64,000 nucleotides of DNA from Branchipolynoe longqiensis (taxonomy: Eukaryota; Annelida; Polychaeta; Phyllodocida; Polynoidae): contig CM059186.1 in assembly GCA_030323885.1 (NCBI GenBank), forward strand, positions 166,901,417 to 166,965,416. The letters run 5' to 3'. Both the position numbers and the translations under genes were made by a program. Below are positions 10,945-21,498 of this stretch, in pieces (the stretch's first letter is position 1; each line of letters begins with the position of its first letter). The notes beneath the pieces were generated by a model. The model saw only the letters and a program-made list of their open reading frames with translations, was not told the DNA's origin and did no database searches.

Positions 10945-12110
10945 AGTATGGTGGTGTTGTAGAGGGGGCGCGGTGTGGCGGTGGTTTGTGATGGTGAATG
11001 GTGGTGATGTGTAGAGGGGGCGCGGTGTGGCAGTGGTTTTTGATGGTGTATGGTGGTGATGTGTAGAGAGGGCGCGGTGTGGCGGTGGTTTGTCATGGTG
11101 TATGGTGGTGATGTGTAGAGAGGGCGCGGTGTGGCGGTGGTTTGTGATAGTGTATGGTGGTGATGTGTAGAGAGGGCGCGGCGTGGCGGTGGTTTGTGAT
11201 GGTGAATAGTGGTGATGTGTAGAGAGGGCGCGGTGTGGCAGTGGTTTGTGATGGTGTATGGTGGTGATCTGTAGAGGGGGCGTGGTGTGGCGGTGGTTTG
11301 TGATGGTGTATGGTGGTGATGTGTAGAGAGGGCACAGTGTGGTGGTGGTTTGTGATGATGTATGGTGGTGATGTGTAGAGAGGGCACGGTGTGGCGGTGG
11401 TTTGTGATGGTGAATGGTGGTGATGTGTAGAGGGGGCGCGGTGTGGCGGTGGTTTGTGATGGTGTATGGTGGTGATGTGTAGAGGGGGTGTGGTGCGGCA
11501 GTGGTTTGTGATGGTGTATGGTGGTGATGTGTAGAGAGGGCGCGGTGTGGCGGTGGTGTGTGATGGTGTATGGTGGTGATGTGTAGAGAGGGCGCGGTGT
11601 GGCGGTGGTTTGTGATGGTGTATGGTGGTGATGTGTAGAGAGGGCATGGTGTGGCGGTGGTTTGTGATGGTGTATGGTGGTGATGTGTAGAGGGGGCGTG
11701 GTGTGGCAGTGATTTGTGATGGTGTATGGTGGTGATGTGTAGAGGGGGCGCGGTGTGGCGGTGGTTTGTGATGGTGCATGGTGGTGATGTGTAGAGGGGG
11801 TGTAGTGTGGCAGTGGTTTGTGATGGTGTATGGTGGTGATGTGTAGAGAGGGCACGGTGGTGATGTGTAGAGAGGCTGCGGTGTGGCGGTGCTTTGTGAT
11901 GGTGTATGGTGGTGATATGTAGAGGGGGCGTGGTGTGGCGGCGATGTGTGATGGTGTATGGTGGTGATGTGTAGAGGGGGCGCGGTGTGGCAGTGGTTTG
12001 TGATGGTGTATGGTGGTGATGTGTAGAGGGGGAGCGGTGTGGCAGTAGTTTGTGATGGTGTATGGTGGTGATGTGTAGAGGGGGCACGGTGTGGCAGTGC
12101 CTTGTGATGG
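10945..12110. repeat. 52-bp GT-rich minisatellite, about 22 copies
   Basis: Unit of 52 bp starting TGTAGAGAGGGCGCGGTGTG and ending in GATGGTGTATGGTGGTGATG. Strand-asymmetric (few C on plus). Histidine/threonine/proline-rich frames on the minus strand are by-products. Confidence 0.95.
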
Positions 12111-12117
12111 TTTACTG

Positions 12118-12290
12118 ATTGTCATGATGTGGTGGTTTGATGTGGTGGTGTGGTGTTATATGTGTTGGTGAGGTGGTGCTGAGGTGGTAGTGAGGTGGTG
12201 GTGAGGTGATGGTGGTGAGGTGGTGGTGGTGAGGTGGTGGTGAGGTGGTGAGGTGGTGATGTGGTGAGGTGGCGAGATGGTGCCAGCATG
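12118..12290. repeat. GGTGGTGA-type array, block 1
   Basis: Imperfect 8-11-bp units of GTGAGGTGGTG and shorter forms. A 57-bp non-repetitive gap separates it from block 2. Confidence 0.88.
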
Positions 12291-12347
12291 GTGCATATGA
12301 GGCATTCTGCCTGTAAGTGTAACCCGTGCTCATACTGCGCTGGTTCC

Positions 12348-12705
12348 GGTGGTGAGGTGGTGGTGAGGTGGTAGTGAGGTGGTGGTGAGGTGGTAATGAG
12401 GTGGTAGTGAGGTGGAAGTGAGGTGGTAGTGAGGTGGTGGTGAGGTAGTAGTGAGGTGGTGGTGAGGTGGTGGTGAGGTGGTGGTGAGGTGGTGAGGTGG
12501 TGGTGAAGTGGTAATGAGGTGGTGGTGAGGTGGTAGTGAGGTGGTAGTGAGGTGGTGGTGAGGTGGTGGTGAGGTGGTGGTGAGGTGGTGGTGAGGTGGT
12601 GGTGAGGTGGTGGTGAGGTGGTGGTGAGGTGGTGGTGAGGTGGAGGTGAGGTGGTGGTGAGGTGGTAGTGAGGTGGTGGTGAGGTGGTGAGTTGGTGAGG
12701 TTGTG
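12348..12705. repeat. 11-bp GTGAGGTGGTG array, block 2
   Basis: About 32 units of 11 bp with G/A variants (GGTAGTGA). The block after each array (12291-12347 and 12706-12760) shares CATGAGGC/ATGAGGC and CTGCCTGTAAGTGT, so the array plus flank appears duplicated. Confidence 0.9.
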
Positions 12706-12760
12706 TCAGTGAGCTGCTGATGAGGCCTGCTGCCTGTAAGTGTGGTGCTGTTTAGCAGGC

Positions 12761-13067
12761 AGTGGTTCTGGTGGTGCTGTTTAGAAGGCAAGACATGCCG
12801 GCCCATCTGTCCGACCAGCGGTCACTGCCACTTAGGGTCAGGCTGAATGGACGCCCGAGCACACCCGGCCGGCCCGCCACCCCCGGCTCGCCGCCACCTC
12901 CGGCCCGCCACTCGCCCATCACCCTCTCACACTGCCCGCCGTCCCCTCAGAGCGCCCCCACGCGGCGACCCCTCACGGCCGACGTCAGGGATCGGACATA
13001 AACTCCACTCAATAAGGAGGTCATGGAGACGCCGTTACAGCTCCTTATGTCACCCCAGGCGGGCCAT
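12761..13067. other. GC-rich unique sequence
   Basis: Contains a CCGGC-rich patch at 12860-12920. No feature that I can support. Confidence 0.4.
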
Positions 13068-13335
13068 ACGTGAGGCGGCGGGGTGGGGCCGGGGTGGGTG
13101 AACATGTAGGGGGCAGGGCGGGATGGGGACGGGGTGGTCGCGGTGTGAGGGCGAGTTGGGGACGGGATGGGGGCGGGGTGTGGGCAGGGTGGGGCGCGGT
13201 GGGGCGAGGTGGGGCGCGGTTGGAGCGGGGTGTGGGCGGGGTGGGGGAAGTGTGGGTGGGCTTGGGGGGAAGGGGCGCGGGCGTTGTGGGGCGTGGTGGG
13301 GGTATGGTGGGGGCGAGGTGGGGGCGGGATCTGCA
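13068..13335. repeat. G-rich GGGGCG/GGTGGGG repeat
   Basis: Irregular units of 9-20 bp (GAGGTGGGGCGCGGTGGGGC type). Many runs of four G on the plus strand give quadruplex potential. Confidence 0.82.
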
Positions 13336-13490
13336 TACCAACAAGGTCCCGCCGTAAGCTGCCCGCCGTGTGCAGCGGACCGAGTCCTGCCCCGCGCCAC
13401 GTGTTTCCCGTCTGCGTCACGTGACACGCTGGTTCCTGCCGACTGGTGGCGCCACGGTTCGGCATGACGGCCCGGCTGTGTGGGAGTTAA

Positions 13491-14125
13491 GGCCCGGTCA
13501 CATACATGATAGTGGATGTAGTTGAATGTAGATAAAATAACGTGAGTGAAACGTGCTGTCACTACGTTCAAATACGTTAAGGTACAGCAGGTTTTCATTG
13601 ATGACACGCCTAATGGTACAGATATATACATTATGGTATGGATCCTGCTACCTTACAGCATGGATCCCGGTATGTCCAATGACAGTGAAGTACATTTAAT
13701 TACGTTCAACTACGTTACCGTCCACTATGTTCAACCTCGTTCACTAATGGCTATGTGACAACGGCAGAACGGCCAAGGTTTTGCGCAGGTCAAAGTATGC
13801 TAGGGTATGCTAGAGTATGCTAGATTACACTAGAGTACATTAAGAAGTACACAAGAGTACACTAGGGTATGCTAGAGTAGGCTAGAGTACGTTATCATCA
13901 TGGAGGCTACATCTGCCTCAAACGAACATCTCTTTTGAAAATGTCCAAAGCTTAAATCAGAACTCACGGCCCACACACGTTTTTATCACGTTCTGATCAG
14001 AGAGAAGTATGGATGCCGGTATGTTGCACTACGTTCAACTACGTTCAACTACGTTCAACTATGTTCAACTACGTTAGCCTCCACTACGTTCAACTTCGTC
14101 CACTAACGTGTATGTGACTGGGGCT
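13491..14125. mobile_element. TIR element D1 with TTAA target duplication
   Basis: Both ends are inverted copies of about 41 bp: GGCCCGGTCACATACATG at the left, and AGCCCCAGTCACATACACG reading in from the right, then TAGTGGAYG and AGTTGAAYGTAG in both. Perfect TTAA lies outside each end (13487-13490, 14126-14129). The interior repeats TACGTTCAAC and TATGCTAGAG motifs. No transposase frame: a non-autonomous 635-bp element. TTAA targeting suggests a piggyBac-like mobiliser, but the terminal bases are not diagnostic. Confidence 0.85.
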
Positions 14126-14277
14126 TTAAGAAGGCCGGGTTCAGGTCGCACCGGAACACAGCGCCACCTGGCGATGCAAGGCGTCACCAGCGTCTGTCGG
14201 GCCTCACCAAGTTGGGTGAGGAACACCGAACCCTGCTGGACCTCACGTACGGTCAGTAACAGGAGCAGTTTCACTCT

Positions 14278-14400
14278 CACCACCAGCACCACCTGCACCA
14301 CCACCACCAGCACAGCCACCAGCACCAGTACCAGCACCACCTGCACCACCACCACAACCAGCACCACCACCACCACCCCAACCACCTCACTACCACTACC
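14278..14400. repeat. CCACCAG-type low-complexity DNA
   Basis: CACCACCAGCACCACC-like repeats. A second patch of similar composition lies at 14505-14600. Confidence 0.8.
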
Positions 14401-14504
14401 AGCACCACCAAGTAGGGTTAGGGACACGGGACCCTGCAGGACCTCATGTAAAGTCAGTAACAGGACCGGTCTCACCAACGGCACCATTACACAGAACTAC
14501 ACCC

Positions 14505-14600
14505 AGCATCACCAGCACCACCACCACCACCAGCACCACCACACCCAACACCAGCACGACCAGCACCACCACACAGCACCACACCTAGAACCATCGCCAT
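14505..14600. repeat. CACCA-rich low-complexity patch
   Basis: Irregular CACCAGCACCAC units, related in composition to 14278-14400. Confidence 0.75.
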
Positions 14601-14696
14601 ATCACCCACTACCAACACCACCACACACACCACGTGATCAACCCTACCCTCAGCCACCACCCCCCGCACCCTGTGTAGTGACGGTAAAGATGCTCT

Positions 14697-14993
14697 TCCC
14701 GCCTCACGCCGCCTCACGCCGCCTCACACCGCCTCACGCCGCCTCACGCCGCCTCACGCCGCCTCACGCCGCCTCACGCCGCCTCACGCCGCCTCACGCC
14801 GCCTCACGCCGCCTCACGCCGCCTCACGCCGCCTCACGCCGCCTCACGCCGCCTCAAGCCGCCTCACGCCGCCTCACGCCGCCTCACGCCGCCTCACGCC
14901 GCCTCACGCCGCCTCACGCCGCCTCACGCCGCCTCAAGCCGCCTGAAACCGCCTCACGCCACCTCACGCCGCCTCACGCCGCCTCACTCGGAA
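14697..14993. repeat. 10-bp minisatellite GCCTCACGCC, about 29 copies
   Basis: Nearly perfect decamers with rare CACACC, CAAGCC and GAAACC variants. One CpG per unit. Confidence 0.96.
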
Positions 14994-15178
14994 GTCGCAG
15001 ACACAACATCAATAATAAGCGCGCAGTTTGTAGAGCAGTTGGCGTCCTCTATATTAAATAAACACGAATGTGTGTGCGTTTGTAACGGTATTACGCAAAC
15101 ATTAACTTCTTTCATTCTAGTGACCTAAAGGAACATATACATTCTTTATCGGTCCACTGCGACAAGAAATAAAGCATG
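14994..15178. other. Unique AT-richer sequence
   Basis: Nothing recognised. Confidence 0.4.
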
Positions 15179-15251
15179 GCCTTGATAGTTCAGTTGGGAG
15201 AGCGTTAGGCTGAAGATCTAAAGATCCCTGGTTTGGGCACTTCTAGTTGTC
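15179..15251 (+). pseudogene. tRNA-Phe (GAA)-like pseudogene
   Basis: 15186-15233 matches the conserved animal tRNA-Phe core as I remember it: TAGTTCAGTTGGGAGAGCGT, then a stem and the loop CTGAAGA with anticodon GAA, then TCTAAAGATCCCTGG. The acceptor stem (GCCTTGA against TAGTTGT) does not pair, and the T arm is broken (TTTGGGCAC in place of TTCGATCCC). It is therefore a decayed tRNA copy or the head of a tRNA-Phe-derived SINE. Confidence 0.75.
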
Positions 15252-15539
15252 CTTACATTTGCGTGTGTATGCGTTCTATACAAGTAAACAAGTTTGCGGT
15301 TGTGCGCAGACTCCGCCCGTTCCGCATGTCGCCATCACTGCACACTTATTTAAATTAACGACACCGTGATGCAGCACTATGTGGCTGCGAACCCATCTGA
15401 ACGTCAATTAGTGCATGACTTATGTGGCTTTGTATCCCGCTGCTTATTACATAAGGGTGCAAGTGAGTCGATCATTTAGTGAAGGAGGTTTACCGTCCAA
15501 ACAACCATTACTCCCACTTTGTGCTGGCAGCCGTGAGGA
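15252..15539. other. Unique sequence
   Basis: No feature that I can support. Confidence 0.4.
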
Positions 15540-15772
15540 GATGTGTGTTGGAGAATGTGTGTGAGTGTAAGTGTGTGCGAATGTGTGTGAGTGTGTATGA
15601 GTGTATGTGAGTGTGAATGAGGTGCGGGTGTGTGTGATGTGTGTGAGTATGAGTGTGTGTGAGTGTGTGTGAGTGTAAGTGTGTGTGAGTATGAGCGAGT
15701 GTGTGTATATGAGTGTGTGCAAGTGTATGAGTGTGTGTGAATATGGGTGGGTGTCTGTGAGTGTGAGTGGAT
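15540..15772. repeat. GTGTGTGA-type microsatellite, imperfect
   Basis: Runs of GTGTGTGAGTGT with A substitutions for about 230 bp. Confidence 0.9.
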
Positions 15773-16454
15773 GTGGGGATTTACTATGCATACACATTAG
15801 AGATGATGGCTGATAGGTTAAGCGGTTAGAGCATCGTGTAAAATATTCCGATAAAACGCATTGATGGGGAATGTGAAATGGTCTATAAAGGAGTACAAAT
15901 GGTCTATTAATGTAAATGATATATAGGGCCAAGTGCATGAATGTCTTTATGTAGTTGCTGGTGACTCTTTACTTGTAGTCAATAGTCATTGTGTATTAGG
16001 TAGATAGTGTGAGAGGGGCACTATTGTTAGTGTGTAAGGAGCTCAAGAGCTCCACTCACTACCCCCTCCCCCCCCAACTGTTGTCACGGATCACCACACA
16101 CAAAGCAGGCAGGTGCAGGCCAAGCAGCCACACTGCATGGTGGTGGTGGGTAGATCACAGTAGCCATGGTGACACAGGAATGCTTACTGTTCATTGGTGG
16201 AACTAGAAATGCTTGTTGCTGATTGGAGATAATGGTCAGGTGGTATGCCATAGCAGATCCATGTCCCACTAGATAATAATAAACCTGAGGGTGCAGGGAC
16301 TCACTCTACTTTTCACTCTTTATACTCTTCCTTTCTCCCCTTTCCTGTATTGATTTCATATAGCCTGCTTAGACAACTACAGCTGCCAAGTGACGACTTT
16401 ACAATCGGTTATCATCCGCCAGGTCCCACAGTGGACCCGGGCGGAGAACCCCTG
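15773..16454. other. Unique sequence
   Basis: GATAGGTTAAGCGGTTAGAG at 15810-15829 resembles a tRNA A-box region but has no B box after it. Nothing else is recognised. Confidence 0.4.
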
Positions 16455-16600
16455 GGCCTCTCTCACTGTCTCACTGTCTCCCTGTCTAACTGTCTCACTG
16501 TCTCACTGTCTCACTCTCTCACTATCTCACTATCTTACTATCTCACTCTCTCACTCTCTCACTCTCTCACTCTCTCACTCTCTCACTCTCTCACATTCTG
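16455..16600. repeat. 8-bp CTCTCACT microsatellite
   Basis: TCTCACTG/TCTCACTC octamers, about 18 copies. Confidence 0.93.
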
Positions 16601-16703
16601 CCTTCACACCGCCGTGTGGACAGGACGTCTCCCGACAAACACCGTGTGGGTGCGATATAGGGCGGTTTTAGTGTTTTATAGCATGATTCATAGGGGGCGC
16701 CCC

Positions 16704-16856
16704 GACCCGCCTGGCCGCGCCCCCTGGTGGCCGCCTGGCCGCGCCCCCTGGTGGCCGCCCGGCCGCGCCCCCTGGTGGATTCCCGGCCGCGCCCCCTGGT
16801 GGATGCCCGGCCGCGCCCCCTGGTGGTTGCCCGGCCGCGCCCCCTGGTTTCCGCCC
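16704..16856 (-). promoter_or_regulatory. 24-bp array with five CTCF-core-like motifs
   Basis: A 24-bp unit repeats about six times. GCGCCCCCTGGTGG, the reverse complement of the known CTCF core CCACCAGGGGGCGC, is perfect at 16717-16730, 16741-16754, 16765-16778, 16789-16802 and 16813-16826, and degenerate (GGTTT) at 16837-16850. All are on the minus strand. The repeat is seen in the sequence; binding is inferred from CTCF conservation across bilaterians. Confidence 0.7.
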
Positions 16857-17313
16857 ACACACTCAATTTTAACGAATAAGTGTAGGGGGGCAGGAGGACG
16901 GGTGATGGTTCAGGAAGCTAAAATAGCCCGCAGCAGGCAGGACGGCCACATCCAGCGGCATCAGCGAACCCCATGACCTCGCGGAGACACGCTGCTAGAG
17001 CTGCTCGTCTTAGTTTGAACATGACCTACTCAGGATCTGCTCACGACCTGCTCACGACCTTCTTACGGCCTCATATACACTCGGAATTAAAAGGATTGAG
17101 AATTGTATAAGAATATCGAGACCGAGGTTCTAATCCAAGATGGCCGCTGGCGCGAGCTGTAATAAGCGGATACATTGAGTAACTAAAGCAGATGACGATA
17201 CAGCAAACGAAACCACACCACTTTGGAGTTAACTTCCTTTCTCTTAAGGGGATCCTGTAGGTTGAGAGCAGCATTCTGTGAACACCGACACCGCCTCATT
17301 CAGACGATGCCCA
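16857..17313. other. Unique sequence
   Basis: 17041-17072 has a short GCTCACGACCT repeat. Otherwise nothing recognised. Confidence 0.4.
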
Positions 17314-17558
17314 GGGCCGCGTTCAGGGTCTGTCTCGGAAGCGCCGCGGAGACGTCTCCCTTTTCAGACTGGAGATGAAAAGCACCTCGAAAATGGCCAC
17401 CATATCCAGTGGTTTCAGCCACTCACAGTGCCTATGGGGGTGGCCACCGCCTATGGGGGTGGCCATTTTCGAGACAACAAACTGCTTTTGCCATTCAGAC
17501 TAGCGTGATGTCAGTGGCATCTCCGAGGCGCCTCCGAGACGGACCCTGAGCGCGGCCC
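17314..17558. mobile_element. MITE family B, copy 2
   Basis: Ends GGGCCGCGTTCAGGGTC and, from the right, GGGCCGCGCTCAGGGTC, each followed by a TGTCTCGG or CGTCTCGG box and by GCGCCKCGGAGA. Interior blocks (GTGGTTTCAGCCA, GGCCATTTTCGAG, CATTCAGACTAGCG) match 9539-9839. A 21-bp internal duplication containing CCTATGGGGGTGGCCA is specific to this copy. Non-coding, 245 bp. Confidence 0.82.
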
Positions 17559-18107
17559 AGGTAACAGTATAAACACCCCGTGTGCCGCGTCTCGGCTCCT
17601 GACTCTCCGTGCGGTCCGCGCCCGCCGTCCTGACCTCAGCAGCTCGGTGTGGTGCTATTCTACCAGACCTAAACAAATGCCCAGCATTCTGCCCTCCGCA
17701 TCATTCCGACTGCACATGCGCCACTTTTGCCAAACCATATCCGCTTGAGATACACTGGGTTTGCGGGTCTGTCAGTGGCCGGCGAACAATGACTGAAAGT
17801 TGATTAATAGGAGTCGCCGTGTCCTGGGAGCATGCGCACAGCCCGAGGGACACCATGTTGGACAGCATCCACGCATTGGCCGCGTTCTGAGGCGACAAAA
17901 GGCGCGACTGGGCCCCTACCACCCGGGCTTGCCCTTCCCCCCCCCCCCAGCCCCCTGCTACCAGCCTCTTGTCTCATCTTCAGACCCACCTCCTCCCGCC
18001 CCCTGTCATCGCCTCCAGCCACGCCTCCTTGTGTGAAACTGCCTCCGTCGCCGATAATTTACTGCGCAGTAATGAGGCTCACAGAAGCCATACCCCTCCA
18101 GCCGGTT
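17559..18107. other. GC-rich unique sequence
   Basis: Includes a C-run at about 17936-17950. No RNA or coding signal that I can support. Confidence 0.4.
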
Positions 18108-18173
18108 ACTTCCGGCGTGACGAATGCTCGCTTCCGGTACGATGGATGCTCACTTCCGGCGTGACGAATGCCA
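18108..18173 (+). promoter_or_regulatory. 22-bp x3 repeat with ETS-type CTTCCGG sites
   Basis: ACTTCCGG (18108-18115), GCTTCCGG (18130-18137) and ACTTCCGG (18152-18159) are exactly 22 bp apart, each followed by a GTGACGAATG-like half-CRE or a variant. A reverse-strand CCGGAAGT lies near 18411. ETS (GABP-type) binding is inferred. Confidence 0.45.
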
Positions 18174-18462
18174 GCCAGTAGATGGTGCAGAAGCCAACGT
18201 ACTGTCGTGAAACAGGACCCTCGGTAAGACCGCGTTAAACAGTCAGAGTGGGGGGAGATAGAGGAAGGAGTCAGGGGTCAGCTGAGGTCATATCTTGTGC
18301 AGCTGCACCAGCATAATGCACGTGCAGCCCACCCAAGTGCACCGGATACTGCAGGTCGACACCGGCCCAACCAGATGCACCTCGCGCCTCGCTGAGGATT
18401 ACCCACAAACCGGAAGTTAGCAACACCAGGCGGAGCTAGTGTTCACGTAGGACATGCACTCA

Positions 18463-18477
18463 CCACCAGGTGGCACT
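18463..18477 (+). promoter_or_regulatory. CTCF-like site
   Basis: CCACCAGGTGGCACT fits the CTCF core consensus (CCASYAGRKGGCRSY) at every position. It is a single site at the left edge of the 14-bp array. Confidence 0.45.
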
Positions 18478-18524
18478 GACTAGGTATGTGCTGTTATGTG
18501 TGTGTGCTATGTGTGTGTGCTACT

Positions 18525-19830
18525 CACACTATAGTATTCACCGTGTAATACTAACCCTATACTACTCACCCTATAATACTCACCCTATGCTACTCACCCT
18601 ACACTACTCACCCTATACTACTCACCATGTCCTATTCACCCTATGCTACTCACCCTATACTACTCACCCTATACTACTCACCATATACTACTCACTGCAT
18701 ACTACTCACCCTATGCTACTCACCATATACTACTCACTGTGTACTACTCACCATATACTACTCACCACATACTACCACCATATACTACTCACTGTGTACT
18801 ACGCACCATATACTACTCACCATATACTACTCACTGTGTACTACTCACCCTATGCTACTCACCATATACTACTCACTGTGTACTACTCACCATATACTAC
18901 TCACCACATACTACCACCATACTACTCACTGTGTACTACTCACCCTATACTACTCACCATATACTACTCACTGTGTACTACTGACCCTATACTACTCACC
19001 ATATACTACTCATTGCATACTACTCACCATATACTACTCACCATATACTACTCACCATGTCATATTCACCCTATACTACTCACCCTATTCTACTCACCAT
19101 ATGCTAATCACCCTATACTACTCACCGTGTCCTATTCACCCTATACTACTCACCCTATTCTACTCACCATATGCTGCTCACCCTATACTACTCACCATGT
19201 ACTATTCATCCTATCCTACTCACCCTATACTACTCACCCTATACTATTCACCCCATGGTACCCACCCAACACTACTCACCCTATACTACTCACTGTGTAC
19301 TACTCACCTTATACTACTCACCATGTACTATTCACCCTATACTACTCACCCTATGCTACTCACCCTATACTACTTCACCCTATACTACTCACCCTATTCT
19401 ACTCACTGTGTACTATTCCCGTTATACTACTAACCCCATATTACTCAACATATACTACTAACCCTATACTGCTCACCCTATAATACTCACCGTGTACTAT
19501 TCACCCTATACTACTCACCTTATACTACTCACCCTATGCTACTCACCATGTACTAGTCACCCTATATTACTCACCCTACACTACTTACCCTATGCTACTC
19601 ACCCTACACCACTCACCATATACTACTCACCCTATGCTACTCACTCTATACTACTTCACCCTATACTACTCACCCTATTCTACTCACTGTGTACTATTCA
19701 ACCTATACTACTAACCCCATACTACTCACCCTATACTACTAACCCTATACTGCTCACCCTATAATACTCACCGTGTACTATTCACCCTATACTACTCACC
19801 CTATACTACCCACCATATACTACTCACACC
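18525..19830. repeat. 14-bp minisatellite CACCCTATACTACT, about 93 copies
   Basis: Variants include CACCATATACTACT, CACTGTGTACTACT and CACCATGTCCTATT. A longer block (TACTTCACCC... through ...TGTACTATTC) recurs about 281 bp apart (19371 and 19652), indicating segmental amplification within the array. Tyrosine/threonine/leucine-rich frames are by-products. Confidence 0.95.
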
Positions 19831-20200
19831 CCCGGTAATGTCTGCTGGGAGAGGGTAATGGGAGACTGTTATTTAGTTCTGTGTATTTGTCGCGTAGTGT
19901 TCCATAATACATCGTCTATCACAGCTGCATTCAGGTCGGTTTAGCGGTCTAATGTAATAATATACAGCAGCTCTTACAATGCCTCCCCAGTGACCGGGTA
20001 GCCGGGCCTACATCTAAATCTCATTCGCTCTTGCTGCTGAGCTATGTTTGGAATGTCTGTGCTGTATGAGGCATGATGTGAATATCAACAAGCCTTTACG
20101 CCATACTGCATCTCACTTCGTTGATTTACTTCAATTTTTTTATTAAGCAGGTGACATTTAAATCGAAGACAAATTGTTTTTCTCATTGCACTGCATTATG
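19831..20200. other. Unique AT-richer sequence
   Basis: No feature recognised. Confidence 0.4.
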
Positions 20201-20885
20201 GGGCTGTCACACTACGAGGTAACGACGTCGGCGTAGGGAGAACGTGAAGAACGTCGAACTTATCGGCGTGGTATGCAAATTTGGGCACAAGTTGAACGTG
20301 GATGCAGCGTAGTGGACGAGAGAGTAACGGCAGTAAAGCGTAGTGATATCATCATTCAACGAGAGAGGACAACGTAATGACGCTCACGGAACGTTATGAA
20401 CGTTATTCCCTCACCAGAAGAACGTTACGTGACGTTATATACGTCATGAGATGTTGAACGTACGTTGAATGCACATTCTCCTGACGTTCTCCTGACGTTC
20501 TCCTGACGTTCTCCTGATGTTCTCCTGACGTTCCCATTACGCCGCATGGACATTTCCACCGGTTTTAATGTGGGTCAACGAGTGGAACGTAGTGGAACGT
20601 AGTGGAATGTAGTGAGGAACGTTTGACAAACGTCCGTTTAACGTCATTGACGTTTGCCGAACGTGTACAGAATGTACGGCGAACGTAAACCCTTACGTTC
20701 GCATCACAGCGAAAGTTTTGAACAGGTTCAAAACCTTGACGCACGCCTACATAATATGACGTAACGTGACGTAGCTCGACGTCATTCTGACGTCATCATA
20801 ATGTAATCCAACGTAGGTCAACGCAATGACGAAACGTGATCACGTCAGGCTTACGTTTGCTCGTTACGTCATAGTGTGACAGGGG
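20201..20885. mobile_element. TIR element D2, ACGT-rich interior
   Basis: Left end CTGTCACACTACGAGGTAAC (20204 on) and right end, read inward, CTGTCACACTATGACGTAAC: 18 of 20 positions agree. The interior is packed with AACGT/ACGTT motifs, CGTAGTGGAA repeats (20578-20612) and five 11-bp CTCCTGACGTT units (20476-20530). About 685 bp with no coding frame. Terminal TCACAYAC/TCACACTA and the internal GAACGTA motifs recall element D1, which may be a relative. The target duplication is unclear. Confidence 0.75.
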
Positions 20886-21143
20886 TATAAGTCCAAAAAT
20901 CAGATTATGTAGTGATAAGTGTACATTTGTAACTCATTGGTGCAACTCAGGCAGCGTTCAAACGCACGGGTTCAAATTCCATCACATGTCAAACCGGAAA
21001 GCGGGCGCTCCACTCATTTGGTCTATTAGATATTATATGCATATATTCCTTCATTGACACATAAATACACTAGGTGTCATATTCAAACTTACACATTTAA
21101 TAAGGTGCATATATGGCATGCTATGCCTAATGGAGTGTTCTTC
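20886..21143 (+). other. Unique sequence with possible tRNA-like head
   Basis: TGTAACTCATTGG (20928-20940) and GGGTTCAAATTCC (20968-20980) sit at A-box/B-box spacing. The stems are poor, so this is at most a decayed tRNA-derived SINE head. Confidence 0.35.
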
Positions 21144-21155
21144 TTGAAACCTCCT

Positions 21156-21498
21156 AAGGGAGCGGGATGTTGCTCAGGCGGTAGCGTGTCCAGCTGTGAA
21201 GCTGTCAGTCATCGGATCGATCATGCTCAGTGGATCCATTTGCAGTTTGGGCTATTTTCCGTTCCAACCAGTGGTCTACAACTGATTCATCAAAGACTGT
21301 GGTATATGCTGTGCTGTCTGTGGGAAAGTGCCTATAAAAGAGCACTTGCTGCTTATTGGAAAGAGTAGCCTATGTGTCGGCAGTGGGTTTCCTCCAAAGA
21401 AATATGTCAGAATGACCATATGTTTGACGTCCAATAGCCGATGATGAAAATCAATGCGCTCTAGTTGTGTCATTAAATACAACAAGCTTTACTTTACT
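21156..21498 (+). mobile_element. SINE family M, full-length copy
   Basis: tRNA-like head with A box TTGCTCAGGCGG (21170-21181), a central domain beginning GTTCCAACCAGTGG (21261-21274) and a 3' part ...TCAATGCGCTCTAGTTGTGT ending near ACAAGCTTTACTTTACT. A 12-bp target duplication (TTGAAACCTCCT 21144-21155, TTGAAACCTCTT 21499-21510) confirms retroposition. The central domain resembles a SINE that I recall from molluscs and other invertebrates; this is from memory, no search. Confidence 0.88.

Noticed and set aside
10837..12125. H/T/P-rich frames of about 400 codons on minus
   Set aside because: Follow the 52-bp repeat in three frames at once; satellite by-product.
15179..15251. Functional tRNA-Phe gene
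   Set aside because: The anticodon arm is good but the acceptor and T stems are broken and the B box is degenerate, so it is kept as a pseudogene.
18470..19764. Tyrosine-rich repeat protein frames
   Set aside because: 14-bp repeat read in all frames; no signal peptide or flanking gene structure.
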